Below, one piece after another: positions 7,925 through 17,119 of a DNA stretch of 64,000 bases. The notes beneath the pieces were generated by a model. The model searched no databases, had not been told where the DNA came from, and worked only from the letters and a program-made list of their open reading frames with translations. Made by a program: the position numbers and the translations under genes. The DNA comes from Pararhizobium capsulatum DSM 1112 (lineage in GTDB: Bacteria > Pseudomonadota > Alphaproteobacteria > Rhizobiales > Rhizobiaceae): the NCBI RefSeq assembly GCF_030814475.1, contig NZ_JAUSVF010000001.1:3416001-3480000 (forward strand), written 5' to 3'. Within the stretch, counting starts at the first letter, position 1; the number at the start of each line of letters is the position of its first letter.

Positions 7925-8024
7925 GTCGATAATCCGAAGCGAATGACAAACGGCAATCATTTACAGGATGTCCGATGCCGCCGGATCGTATAGAGCCAAG
8001 GCAATCGAGACCGGAGTTGAACCA

Positions 8025-8534
8025 ATGATCATTCGCGATGCGACCCTTGAGGACCTGCCAGCGATCCGAGACATCTATAACGATGCCGTCGCCAACACGA
8101 CGGCGATCTGGAACGAGACGATCGTCGACCTCGAAAACCGCGCCAAATGGTTCGCCGATCGGCAGAAGAGTGGCTATCCGGTCATCGTTGCCGTGGCGGA
8201 AGATGGCACTGTTGCCGGCTATGCCTCCTTCGGCGACTGGCGCGCATTCGATGGCTATCGTCACACGGTCGAACACTCCGTCTATGTCGAGAAAAACCAG
8301 CGCGGCGGCGGCATAGGCAGGGCGCTGATGGTGGCTCTGATCGAGCGCGCCCAGGCACTTGGCAAGCATGTGATGGTCGCCGGTATCGAGGCCGGCAACA
8401 CGGGCTCCATTCGCCTGCACGAAAAACTTGGCTTCGAAATCACCGGCCAGATGAAGGAGGTCGGCACCAAGTTCGGCCGTTGGCTTGACCTCACCTTCAT
8501 GCAGATCATCCTGCCGGGTTCAGACCCGAAGTAA
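8025..8534 (+). CDS. GNAT N-acetyltransferase, phosphinothricin acetyltransferase-like
   Basis: 169 residues from ATG 8025 (GGAG upstream). It has the opening MIIRDATLEDLPAIRDIYND and NTTAIWNE typical of the PAT/Bar branch, the acetyl-CoA loop QRGGGIGRALM near residue 90, and AGIEAGNTGSIRLHEKLGF in the C-terminal half. Members acetylate phosphinothricin, methionine sulfoximine or related amino acids; the native substrate cannot be told from sequence. It converges with the MFS gene, 3 bases between stops, with no terminator visible. Confidence 0.85.
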   Translation: MIIRDATLEDLPAIRDIYNDAVANTTAIWNETIVDLENRAKWFADRQKSGYPVIVAVAEDGTVAGYASFGDWRAFDGYRHTVEHSVYVEKNQRGGGIGRALMVALIERAQALGKHVMVAGIEAGNTGSIRLHEKLGFEITGQMKEVGTKFGRWLDLTFMQIILPGSDPK

Positions 8535-8537
8535 TCC

Positions 8538-9698
8538 CTACGCCGCCAACTCCCTGCCGACCAAACGCCGTGGCGCGAGCGCTTTGACACAGAACAGCGC
8601 GTAGACGATCAGCGGCAGGCAGACGAGATAAGAGATGCGGATGCCCGCATGCTCGGCAACAAAGCCCAGCAGCGGCGGCGCAAGAAAGAAGACAATAAAC
8701 GTCACCTGTCCAAGAGCCGCGACATTGAGATGCGATGCGCGATCGGTGCGCTGCGCCGCCGCGGAGACGGCAAGCGGGTAGACCGCACTGCAACCTGCTC
8801 CCATGGCCGCAAAGCCGAACAGCGCGATGTAGGCATGCGGCGCGAGCCACACGGCGGCAAGGCCGAAGGCTGCCAGAAGAAGAAGCCCCGCGGCAACGTT
8901 TCGGGCACCAAAACGATCGACCACCGGATCGGCAAAAAGCCGCATCATCGCCATGAAGAATGTGAAGAGTGTCAAACCAAGCCCGCCGATGAATGGCTCA
9001 ACCGCGAATACATCGCGCATATAGATTGCAGACCAGTCGATCCCTGCCCCCTCCACCAGGAACGCAGCGACGCCGATGATGCAGAGCGGTAGCAGTCCCA
9101 TTGTCGGCACGGCAAATAGAGGCGCTGCCGCATCCTCCTGCAACTCCCGCGCTGGCGCATTGCGGATGCCGGTGATCACAAATCCACCAATGACGAAGAC
9201 GATGGCGACCGTCACCGCCATGTGCGTCTGCATGGAGATATCGGCCTGTCGGATGCCGGATGCGATCAGCGCGGTAACGAAGAAGCCGAGGCTCCAGAAG
9301 CCATGGGCACGGTTCATCATGCCATGCCCGGCCTGTGCCTCAATGCGGTCGATCTCGACATTGAGGTTGATTTCGAGCGCACCAGCCAGAAGCCCGGCGC
9401 AAAAGAAGGCTGCAAAGACTGCAGGTGCGGCACCCAGCCACGGAATGAGCGCGAGTATGGCGCTGATCCCCAGAACGGTGATAAAGGCTGTCGTTCTTGC
9501 ACCCAACCGCGCAATCAGATGCGAGGAGAAGGTCAGCGAGATCAACGCACCGATTGACATGCCGATCAGCGTCAACCCCAGCTCGGACTTGTTGACGCCA
9601 AGCGCCACCTGCAGGTCGGGCATGCGGGCAAGCAAGGCCCCCAGCGACACGGCAAAGAGAAAAAAGCAGGCATAGATTCGGTGTTGCGGCGCAAGCAT
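8538..9698 (-). CDS. MFS transporter
   Basis: 386 residues from ATG 9698 (GAGGAG upstream); an open frame to 9857 adds a doubtful tail. About twelve hydrophobic segments are visible, with the MFS loop motif between helices 2 and 3 reduced to HLIARLGARTTAF. Opening RIYACFFLFAVSLGALLARMPDLQ resembles the FucP/YbjJ branch, so sugar or metabolite transport across the inner membrane is plausible. A perfect 12-bp palindrome lies just upstream, suggesting TetR-type control, although no TetR gene is adjacent. Confidence 0.85.
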   Translation of the reverse strand: MLAPQHRIYACFFLFAVSLGALLARMPDLQVALGVNKSELGLTLIGMSIGALISLTFSSHLIARLGARTTAFITVLGISAILALIPWLGAAPAVFAAFFCAGLLAGALEINLNVEIDRIEAQAGHGMMNRAHGFWSLGFFVTALIASGIRQADISMQTHMAVTVAIVFVIGGFVITGIRNAPARELQEDAAAPLFAVPTMGLLPLCIIGVAAFLVEGAGIDWSAIYMRDVFAVEPFIGGLGLTLFTFFMAMMRLFADPVVDRFGARNVAAGLLLLAAFGLAAVWLAPHAYIALFGFAAMGAGCSAVYPLAVSAAAQRTDRASHLNVAALGQVTFIVFFLAPPLLGFVAEHAGIRISYLVCLPLIVYALFCVKALAPRRLVGRELAA

Positions 9699-9711
9699 GG
9701 GTGTCTCCTCG

Positions 9712-9723
9712 TAGAACGTTCTA
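9712..9723. promoter_or_regulatory. Palindromic operator in front of the MFS gene
   Basis: TAGAACGTTCTA is a perfect 12-bp palindrome, 13 bases upstream of the MFS start codon and just before its ribosome binding site. The form is typical of TetR-family operators. Confidence 0.45.
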
Positions 9724-9741
9724 TAGAAGGAGTCGCCGCAT

Positions 9742-9776
9742 AAAAAAACTGCCGGGGCGATGCCACCGGCAGTTTT
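9742..9776 (-). terminator. Minus-strand rho-independent terminator downstream of aspC
   Basis: A perfect 11-bp stem (9745-9755 with 9766-9776). Read on the minus strand it is followed by seven T. It isolates the aminotransferase transcript from the MFS gene. Confidence 0.8.
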
Positions 9777-9845
9777 CGCTACAAATTCAGCAGTATGTCG
9801 CGCAAAAGTGCGCAGCGGTTTTGCGACAACGACATGTGCAGCAAA

Positions 9846-9886
9846 AATCTGCAGCACAGCGCAATTGAAAGATTGCGCTGTGCTGC
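9846..9886 (-). terminator. Long hairpin directly after the aminotransferase stop
   Basis: A perfect 15-bp stem (9851-9865 with 9872-9886), six-base loop TGAAAG. Short T-runs flank both sides (five T on each strand), so it may work in either direction. It lies 7 bases past the aspC stop, making two hairpins in series with the one at 9742-9776. Confidence 0.7.
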
Positions 9887-9893
9887 AATCTTT

Positions 9894-11545
<1,652 letters not shown>

Positions 11546-12367
11546 ATGTTTCTTGATGAACAACTGATCCGGACACAGACGAGCCGGCGCGATCTGCGCC
11601 TTGGCGTCGCGCTTGCGGCACTGAGCCTGAGTTTTCTGATGCTCGCCGGGCTCTTCGCCCGCGCTCTCGCCGAAACGCCGCAGCCGCGGGAAGCAGCACC
11701 CGGCCTCGTGCGGCCCAACGACATGGGCACCGGCGCCCTGCTCTTTCCCTCGCCACAGCCCGGCTATTTCGTCGAGGCGCTGCGGCTGGCGACGGACGTC
11801 GAGATTGATGTGTCAGGTCCCATCATGCGCACCCGTGTCACCCAGCGCTTCCAGAACCCGTCGAAGGGCTGGGTGGAAGTCTTTCCGCTTCCCGACGATT
11901 CCGCCGTCGATGTCATGAAGATGCAGATCGGCGACCGCTTCATCGAAGGCGAGATCAAGCCGCGCGAAGAGGCCCGTCAGATTTACGAAGACGCGAAAGC
12001 CGAGGGCAAGAAGACCGCACGGCTGGAGGTGCCGCTCAACCTGCCGGCCGGCTGGCACTTCGACACGGTGTTTGGCGAGGAAGGCTCAGGTGGGGGCACC
12101 GAGCACGCCGCAGCAATGCCCTCCCCTGAAGCGGAGATGGTTGCAGACCTCATAGCCGCTGCCCCGACCGCACGCGCCGCCAGCATGATCGCCCAGGCGG
12201 CCAAGCCTGTAGCCTTGCCGCAGACCACAACCCTTGCCGACCGGCATATCCTGATCGGCCTGATGCTGATCGCCATCGCCGCGATGGCGGCCATCGCCTT
12301 CGGCCTGTGGCGCTGGCAGATGCAGGGTCTTTTCACCGCGAAAGCTGAATCCCGCCATGAGCCTTGA
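11546..12367 (+). CDS. VIT-domain sortase-substrate protein with internal deletion
   Basis: 273 residues. The N-terminus has a membrane signal (about 20-42), then the first part of a VIT domain (GWVEVFPLPDDSAVDVMKMQ, REEARQIYEDAKAEGKK). After that (near base 12015) the sequence jumps to LEVPLNLPAGWHFDTVFGE, which in full-length marine-proteobacterial sortase targets lies near the C-terminus. The rest of VIT and the whole von Willebrand A domain (roughly 400 residues) are missing, in frame. The C-terminus keeps a sorting signal, LPQTTTLA, a hydrophobic helix and a basic tail. It overlaps the sortase gene by 11 bases. It could be a remnant or a working mini-substrate. Confidence 0.75.
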   Translation: MFLDEQLIRTQTSRRDLRLGVALAALSLSFLMLAGLFARALAETPQPREAAPGLVRPNDMGTGALLFPSPQPGYFVEALRLATDVEIDVSGPIMRTRVTQRFQNPSKGWVEVFPLPDDSAVDVMKMQIGDRFIEGEIKPREEARQIYEDAKAEGKKTARLEVPLNLPAGWHFDTVFGEEGSGGGTEHAAAMPSPEAEMVADLIAAAPTARAASMIAQAAKPVALPQTTTLADRHILIGLMLIAIAAMAAIAFGLWRWQMQGLFTAKAESRHEP

Positions 12368-13072
12368 GAGATCGAACGAAAGGCGCGCCGGGTTTCTGGC
12401 GCGCCTCAGTGCCGGCGAAACCGTCGTCCTGGCCATCATCGCCATGATCGCCCTTGCCGGAACGCTTCTGATCGGCAAAGGCCTCTACATGAAGGCCAAG
12501 GCGGAACTCTCGCAGGTTCTGCTGCAACGCAGCTTTGCCGCCGAGCTGCGCGGCGAGACAGGGGCGAAACCCTGGCCCTGGGCCGACTTCACCACCGAAG
12601 CGGAGATCACAGCGCCGCGCCTTGGGAAAAGGCTGTGGTACTCGCCGGGGCCAGCGGCGAAGCCGTTGCCTTTGGTCCCGCCCATCTTTCCAACACGCCG
12701 CAGCCGGGCGACAGCGGCACCGCCGTCATTGCCGCCCATCGTGATACATATTTCCGCTGGCTGAAGGACGTGAAGCCCGGCGACCTGCTCCTCATCACCC
12801 GCAAGGACGGCCGGGAGCTTACTTTCCGCGCAGGGCCGGGCCGGATCGCCCGCTGGGACGAAAGTGGCATCAATGCCAATGCCGCGGGCCATCATCTCGC
12901 ACTCGCGACTTGCTGGCCTTTTGATGCAACAGCGCGAGGCCCGATGCGTTACATCGTGAGCGCTGAGCTGATGGAAGACGCCTCGCTTGCAGCGACCGAT
13001 GCAGGCGGCGCAGGGCAAGAACTCCCGGAAAAGTCGTCTGACAACGCACTTGCCCAAAATTCGGTCAACTGA
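12357..13072 (+). pseudogene. Class-D-like (marine proteobacterial) sortase, frameshifted
   Basis: The first frame (12357 to about 12629) encodes a membrane anchor (residues 24-46) and the start of the sortase barrel, ending in ITAPRLGK. Similarity then continues one frame back from about 12629: AVVLAGASGEAV, catalytic His in AAHRDTYF, catalytic Cys in LATCWPF and Arg in GPMRYIV. The break lies in GGGAAAAGG at 12624-12632; one extra G (giving LGEKAVVLAG) would restore a full reading frame. The sortase would cleave the LPQT signal of the preceding protein at the inner membrane. A sequencing error in the homopolymer is possible. Confidence 0.8.
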
Positions 13073-13113
13073 TACTTGACGGCCTCGATCCGCTACCGTC
13101 AGGACTTCCCATC

Positions 13114-14013
13114 GTGAATCGCATTCAGGCCAACCTGCTTCTGCTTCTGTCGGGCGCCATCTGGGGTGCCGGTTTCGTCGCGCAATCCACTGCGATGGGT
13201 CAGGTCGGCCCTTTTTGGTTCACAGGCATGAAATTCGCACTGGCAGCGCTGGTCGTCGCGCCGCTCGCCTTTTTCGAGACACGCAGGGCAACAACCGCGA
13301 TGCCGAAAAACAGTATCCGCAATTTCACGATCATTGGGCTTGCCCTGTTCTGCGGCGCCATCACGCAACAAATCGGCCTCTTGACGACCAGTGTCACCAA
13401 CTCCGGTTTTCTCACCGGGCTCTATGTCGTGTTCGTGCCGTTGCTGACCGTCATCTTCCTGCGCCGCCAGCCGCACTGGATCATCTGGCCGGCGGCAGCC
13501 ATGGCGATGTTTGGTATTTTCCTGCTCAGCGGCGGCTCGCTCGCGGGCCTCAATAGTGGCGACCTCATGACCATCGTCTGCGCGGTCTTCTGGGCCATTC
13601 AGGTGATGCTGGTCGGGATTTTTGCAGTCAGCACCGGCCGTCCCATGATGTTGTCGCTGGTGCAATTTTCCACCTGCGCCTTCGTCAGCTCCATCCTCGG
13701 CTCCGTCATGGAACCGATCAGTTTCACAGCGATCAACAACGTCCTGCCGGAAATCCTCTATGCCGGTATCCTGTCGAGCGGTGTCGCCTTCACCTGCCAG
13801 GTTGTCGCTCAACGCTACACGACAGCCCCGCAGGCGGCGATCTTCCTGTCCAGCGAAGCGCTCTTCGCCGCGCTCTTTGGAATGCTGCTTCTCGGTGAAA
13901 CGATTACGCCGATCGGCTATGTCGGCTGCGGCATCATCTTCGCCGCCATGATGTTGGTGGAGCTCGTTCCCGAGCTGACGAAGCGCAATGCCGAAATGAA
14001 GGCCTCGACCTAA
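13114..14013 (+). CDS. EamA/DMT family transporter
   Basis: 299 residues from GTG 13114, with AGGA about ten bases upstream. Ten hydrophobic segments form two EamA repeats; typical signatures are LLLLSGAIWGAGFVAQ at the N-terminus and the second repeat ending EALFAALFGMLLLGETITP. Inner-membrane exporter of metabolites, substrate unknown. The gene stands alone; a long AT-rich gap follows. Confidence 0.85.
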   Translation: MNRIQANLLLLLSGAIWGAGFVAQSTAMGQVGPFWFTGMKFALAALVVAPLAFFETRRATTAMPKNSIRNFTIIGLALFCGAITQQIGLLTTSVTNSGFLTGLYVVFVPLLTVIFLRRQPHWIIWPAAAMAMFGIFLLSGGSLAGLNSGDLMTIVCAVFWAIQVMLVGIFAVSTGRPMMLSLVQFSTCAFVSSILGSVMEPISFTAINNVLPEILYAGILSSGVAFTCQVVAQRYTTAPQAAIFLSSEALFAALFGMLLLGETITPIGYVGCGIIFAAMMLVELVPELTKRNAEMKAST

Positions 14014-14553
14014 AACGGCCTGATCCCGGCAGGAACAATAACGTCTCCACCTGCCGAAAACGTGCTGTTCCAAATCGAGACAAGCAGCTCGGCCGTTAAC
14101 GTATCGTTTACGGATTGTCTCGGCGATTCAGGTATCAATATCAGAAACGACTGCGACATTTCCTGACGCAGACGCCTAAATTTTTCTCACAATCAGACAA
14201 AAACAAGCGATTTCAATAGCTTGCAATGCAACCTGAGAAAGTCTTCTTTTTTCAGCAATTGATCTCATTTTGCGCAAAGTGAAAAGGCGCATTTGTTTCG
14301 TCAAACTTTTGCTTGCCAATTCAAAATAAACGCATCAATCTTACTGTGTTCGGGCAATTTACGGACACGGGAAGACCTTGAATAAAGCGCGCCGGAGACG
14401 CCAAATGTTCCGGGCAGTCGGGCAAGATAAGCTTTGTGTTGACTGGCTGCAATTACAGGACCCTTTCCTCCTCGATAACTGCCTGCCCCACGCCCTATGG
14501 GCAAAATCGTAATGCTGCCCGCCGCTTCGGGCAGAGGAAAAAGGACCTGACGC
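14014..14553. other. Long intergenic region upstream of the cold-shock gene
   Basis: 540 bases without a supported gene; open frames on the minus strand (14301-14838) are antisense to the cold-shock gene and not convincing. Bases 14160-14340 are AT-rich with several T-runs. A hairpin CTGCCCG/CGGGCAG (14515-14521 with 14528-14534) sits right before the ribosome binding site of the cold-shock gene, so a long structured 5' leader is likely, as in cspA mRNAs. Confidence 0.5.
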
Positions 14554-14769
14554 ATGGCCGAAACTGGCATTGTTAAATTCTTCAACACCGATAAGGGCTT
14601 TGGTTTCATCAAGCCCGACAATGGTGGGGCTGATATCTTCGTGCATATCTCCGCCGTACAGGCTTCCGGCCTGAACGGACTGTCTGAAAACCAGAAAGTC
14701 AGCTTCGACACGGAACCGGATCGCCGCGGCAAAGGCCCCAAAGCGGTCAATCTGCAGATTTCCGGCTGA
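14554..14769 (+). CDS. Cold-shock protein, CspA family
   Basis: 71 residues, a single OB-fold cold-shock domain that binds single-stranded RNA. RNP1 is KGFGFIK (within [12 protein letters not shown]) and RNP2 is [18 protein letters not shown] lies upstream of ATG 14554. A terminator follows, so it is monocistronic. Rhizobiaceae carry several such paralogues, so no specific name is given. Confidence 0.95.
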   Translation: MAETGIVKFFNTDKGFGFIKPDNGGADIFVHISAVQASGLNGLSENQKVSFDTEPDRRGKGPKAVNLQISG

Positions 14770-14800
14770 TCGCAAAATCTGCACACGATTCAAGTTGAGG

Positions 14801-14824
14801 CCCGGCACTGTTGCCGGGTTTTTT
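14801..14824 (+). terminator. Terminator of the cold-shock gene
   Basis: CCCGGCA (14801-14807) pairs with TGCCGGG (14812-14818), followed by six T. Confidence 0.88.
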
Positions 14825-14910
14825 CGTTCAGGCTGCATTCAGCCTCATGGTCTTAACCTCTTGTCATCATGAAGACCGGAAATCCTCCGGTTATCAACGG
14901 GACCACGACC

Positions 14911-15354
14911 ATGAAGAAGATGATCAAAGCTGCTGTGCTCGGCCTTGCAACGTTCGCTACGGTGCTGCCGGCTCTTGCCCCCGCCCATGCTGGCGACTGG
15001 GACCGGCGCTATTATCGTCGTGACTACCACCACGGCCACCACAACGATGGCGACGCCGTTGCTCTGGGCGCACTCGGCCTTGCGACCGGCCTCATTGTAG
15101 GCGGCGCGATCGCCAGCCAGCCGCGCTATCAGGAACGGGTCTACGTCGATCCGGAACCCGAATATTACGAGCCTGCACCGGTCTATCGTCGCCCGCGCCC
15201 CGTCGTCGTCGATAATGGCTATGGATACGGCGCAATCGAGCCTTGGAGCTCCGGCTGGTACGACTATTGCGAACGCCGCTATCGTTCCTTCAACCCGCGC
15301 ACCGGCACTTTCCGCGGCTATGACGGCCGCGACTACTTCTGCCAGGCTGGCTAA
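14911..15354 (+). CDS. BA14K-family secreted protein
   Basis: 147 residues from ATG 14911. A signal peptide (KKMIKAAVLGLATF to ALAPAHA) is cleaved before GDWDRRYYRR. The middle has a His-rich stretch and a hydrophobic Gly-rich segment (LGLATGLIVGGAIA). The C-terminus has the BA14K signature WYDYCERRYRSFNPRTGTF ending in DYFCQAG, with two cysteines likely forming a disulfide. The family is common in Rhizobiales; Brucella BA14K is an immunoreactive protein with lectin-like activity. The exact role here is unknown. A bidirectional terminator follows. Confidence 0.88.
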   Translation: MKKMIKAAVLGLATFATVLPALAPAHAGDWDRRYYRRDYHHGHHNDGDAVALGALGLATGLIVGGAIASQPRYQERVYVDPEPEYYEPAPVYRRPRPVVVDNGYGYGAIEPWSSGWYDYCERRYRSFNPRTGTFRGYDGRDYFCQAG

Positions 15355-15414
15355 GGGATGTCGCGTCAGAACTTAAATCGCCGCACTCTTTGAGAATTTC
15401 CGGTTGAACCCGAC

Positions 15415-15450
15415 AAAAGGCCCGCGTCCAGGAATGGAGCGGGCCTTTTT
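15415..15450. terminator. Bidirectional terminator between convergent genes
   Basis: A perfect 11-bp stem (AAAAGGCCCGC, 15415-15425, with GCGGGCCTTTT, 15439-15449) with A-run before and T-run after. It serves the BA14K gene and the convergent hydrolase gene. Confidence 0.85.
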
Positions 15451-15466
15451 CTGTTTGTACTCTGCC

Positions 15467-16108
15467 TCAAAGACCGCGCAGATAAGGATTGGTGCGGCGT
15501 TCTTCGCCAATCTGCCCGCCAGGGCCATGACCGCAAATGAAGCCCACGCCATCCCCAAGCGGCAGGATCTTGTCACGAATGGAATCGAGAAGCTGCTGAT
15601 GATTGCCGCCGGGCAGATCCGTGCGCCCTATCGAACCATGAAAGAGCACATCTCCGACATGAGCAAAGCCCTGGATGCGATTATAGTAGACAACATGACC
15701 CGGCGCGTGACCCGGGCAATGTAGAACCTCGAATATATGCTCGCCGAAGGAAACAGTATCACCATCTTCCAGCCAGCGATCGGGCAGCACGTTCTCGACT
15801 TTCATTGCCAATCCAAAACGCTCTGCCTGACTTTCCAGCCGCTCAAGCAGTGGCAGATCGTCCTTGTGCGGACCAATGATCTCCAGACCGAGCGTGTCCT
15901 TGAGTTCCTTGGCGCCGCCGGCATGGTCGATGTGGCCGTGCGTCAGCCAGATCGCTTTCAAGGTGATGCCGTTTTCCTTGATCGTCTGCAAAATGACATC
16001 GACATCCCCGCCAGGATCGACAATGACACCTTCCTTCGTGTCGGTGTCGAAAAGCACCGTACAGTTCTGCTGGAAATGGGTAACCGGAATAATGCCCGCC
16101 TGTAACAT
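15467..16108 (-). CDS. Metallo-beta-lactamase fold hydrolase (YcbL/glyoxalase II-like)
   Basis: 213 residues from ATG 16108 (GAGGCAGG upstream). The zinc-binding motif THGHIDHAGG appears near residue 56, further ligands in HCPGHAPGH, HVGDVLF and the final CGHGPGG. It is close to the YcbL branch of glyoxalase II, which hydrolyses S-lactoylglutathione-type thioesters in the cytoplasm; the substrate is not certain. Confidence 0.88.
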   Translation of the reverse strand: MLQAGIIPVTHFQQNCTVLFDTDTKEGVIVDPGGDVDVILQTIKENGITLKAIWLTHGHIDHAGGAKELKDTLGLEIIGPHKDDLPLLERLESQAERFGLAMKVENVLPDRWLEDGDTVSFGEHIFEVLHCPGHAPGHVVYYNRIQGFAHVGDVLFHGSIGRTDLPGGNHQQLLDSIRDKILPLGDGVGFICGHGPGGQIGEERRTNPYLRGL

Positions 16109-16204
16109 GCCTGCCTCGCTGAACAACAATCAGCCTGCATATAGAACGGCAATGACGGGAATGAAACCTGCCTTCAGACCGAGCCCCGCAGCTTCGCGTT
16201 CATA

Positions 16205-16366
16205 TTAACGAAGCTGGGCAAGTTCTACGGGCGGTTGAACCGGCGCAAGGTTCACAGTTGTCATCAGCAGGGCAGCCACGGCCAGCTTGGCGGCAATAAC
16301 CGTAATAACAACGGGTCGCAACTGGCTGGCGGCTGCGGATTCGACGTAGGTGACAGACTGGTTCAT
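16205..16366 (-). CDS. Small single-pass membrane protein
   Basis: 53 residues from ATG 16366, with AAGGACC seven bases upstream. A polar N-terminus (MNQSVTYVESAAASQLR) is followed by one hydrophobic helix (PVVITVIAAKLAVAALLM) and a proline-rich tail. I do not recognise a family. The ribosome binding site and membrane topology support a real gene, but its length leaves doubt. Confidence 0.5.
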   Translation of the reverse strand: MNQSVTYVESAAASQLRPVVITVIAAKLAVAALLMTTVNLAPVQPPVELAQLR

Positions 16367-16518
16367 CGGACGGGTCCTTTTCATTTGGCCTGTTAACACC
16401 GGGAAATCGGAAAGGTTCCTGAAAACGGAACAACTGCAGTATTTTAGATTTCAGCGAAATACGCTGTTCCCTGCGATACAGGCGCCCGCCAAAGGAAGGA
16501 CCGGAGATGCTGCACCTG

Positions 16519-16619
16519 GAGTTTGTCAGGGAAAAGTGAGAACCGGTTTTTCCGAAAAGACAAACGAAAACAAAAGAATCTAGAGGATGTCTGGTTCAAT
16601 CTGAACCAGACATCCTCTA
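16519..16619. repeat. Rhizobium-type intergenic repeat element, copy 2 (RIME-like)
   Basis: Second copy of the element at 1475-1577. It ends in a perfect 17-bp inverted repeat (16581-16597 with 16603-16619) around AATCT. One stem pair changed from C-G (1549/1565) to T-A (16592/16608), a compensatory change. It lies in the 379-base gap 16367-16745, which otherwise holds only promoter-like AT-rich sequence for the two divergent small membrane proteins. Confidence 0.8.
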
Positions 16620-16745
16620 ATACTTTCTCAAAGTTGAAAATTGACTCCCATCCTCATACGCTGCACGTTATGGTGGCCGAATGACCGGCGTAGAGCCCGC
16701 TCACGGGGGGAGCCTGGTAGCGGGACAGAGACGGGAGCACTCATC

Positions 16746-17012
16746 ATGGAAGCACTCTTGCCCATCATTACCCAGTTGATCGCAGGCGCTGCGGGCGGAA
16801 ACGCCGCCGGGGCGGCCCTCAAGCAGCAAGGTCTCAGCGTCATCGCCCGCACGATCGTCGGAGCGATCGGCGGCCTTGGCGGCGGCTTCATCGTGCAGAT
16901 GGTCGGTGGTGAAGCTGCTGCGGCGGGTCTTGTCGCTCAGGCGATCGGCGGCCTTGTCGGTGGCGGCGTGCTGACCGGACTTGCTGGCGCCGTTCTCGGC
17001 CGCAAGGCGTAA
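16746..17012 (+). CDS. Small glycine-zipper membrane protein
   Basis: 88 residues from ATG 16746. Almost the whole chain is hydrophobic and rich in Gly and Ala, with glycine-zipper repeats (AGAAGGNAAGAAL, GAIGGLGGGFIVQMVGG, AIGGLVGGGVLTGLAG), suggesting two or three packed helices in the inner membrane. No enzyme motif. It is a conserved type in Rhizobiales as far as I can recall, function unknown. It converges with ilvE across a shared terminator. Confidence 0.7.
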   Translation: MEALLPIITQLIAGAAGGNAAGAALKQQGLSVIARTIVGAIGGLGGGFIVQMVGGEAAAAGLVAQAIGGLVGGGVLTGLAGAVLGRKA

Positions 17013-17066
17013 ACAACTCGGTCCGTCCTGCGATTTGCAGTGGAGACATAGCTATTGGGACAGGAA

Positions 17067-17095
17067 AAAGGCGGCCTCCATCTTGGGCCGCCTTT
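17067..17095. terminator. Bidirectional terminator before ilvE end
   Basis: A perfect 10-bp stem AAAGGCGGCC/GGCCGCCTTT (17067-17076 with 17086-17095), A-run on the left and T-rich on the right, between convergent genes. Confidence 0.8.
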
Positions 17096-17119
17096 GTCTT
17101 TACTGGCACAAATAAATGC

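Noticed and set aside
6688..7956. 422-codon open frame antisense to nemA
   Set aside because: nemA keeps all old yellow enzyme residues; the antisense frame has no ribosome binding site.
12621..12640. Programmed -1 frameshift in the sortase gene
   Set aside because: The zero-frame codons GGG AAA AGG do not form an XXXYYYZ heptamer in register, and no downstream stimulatory structure was evident.
14301..14838. Minus-strand frames opposite the cold-shock gene
   Set aside because: They span a hairpin, a terminator and the cspA-like gene and have no protein family character.
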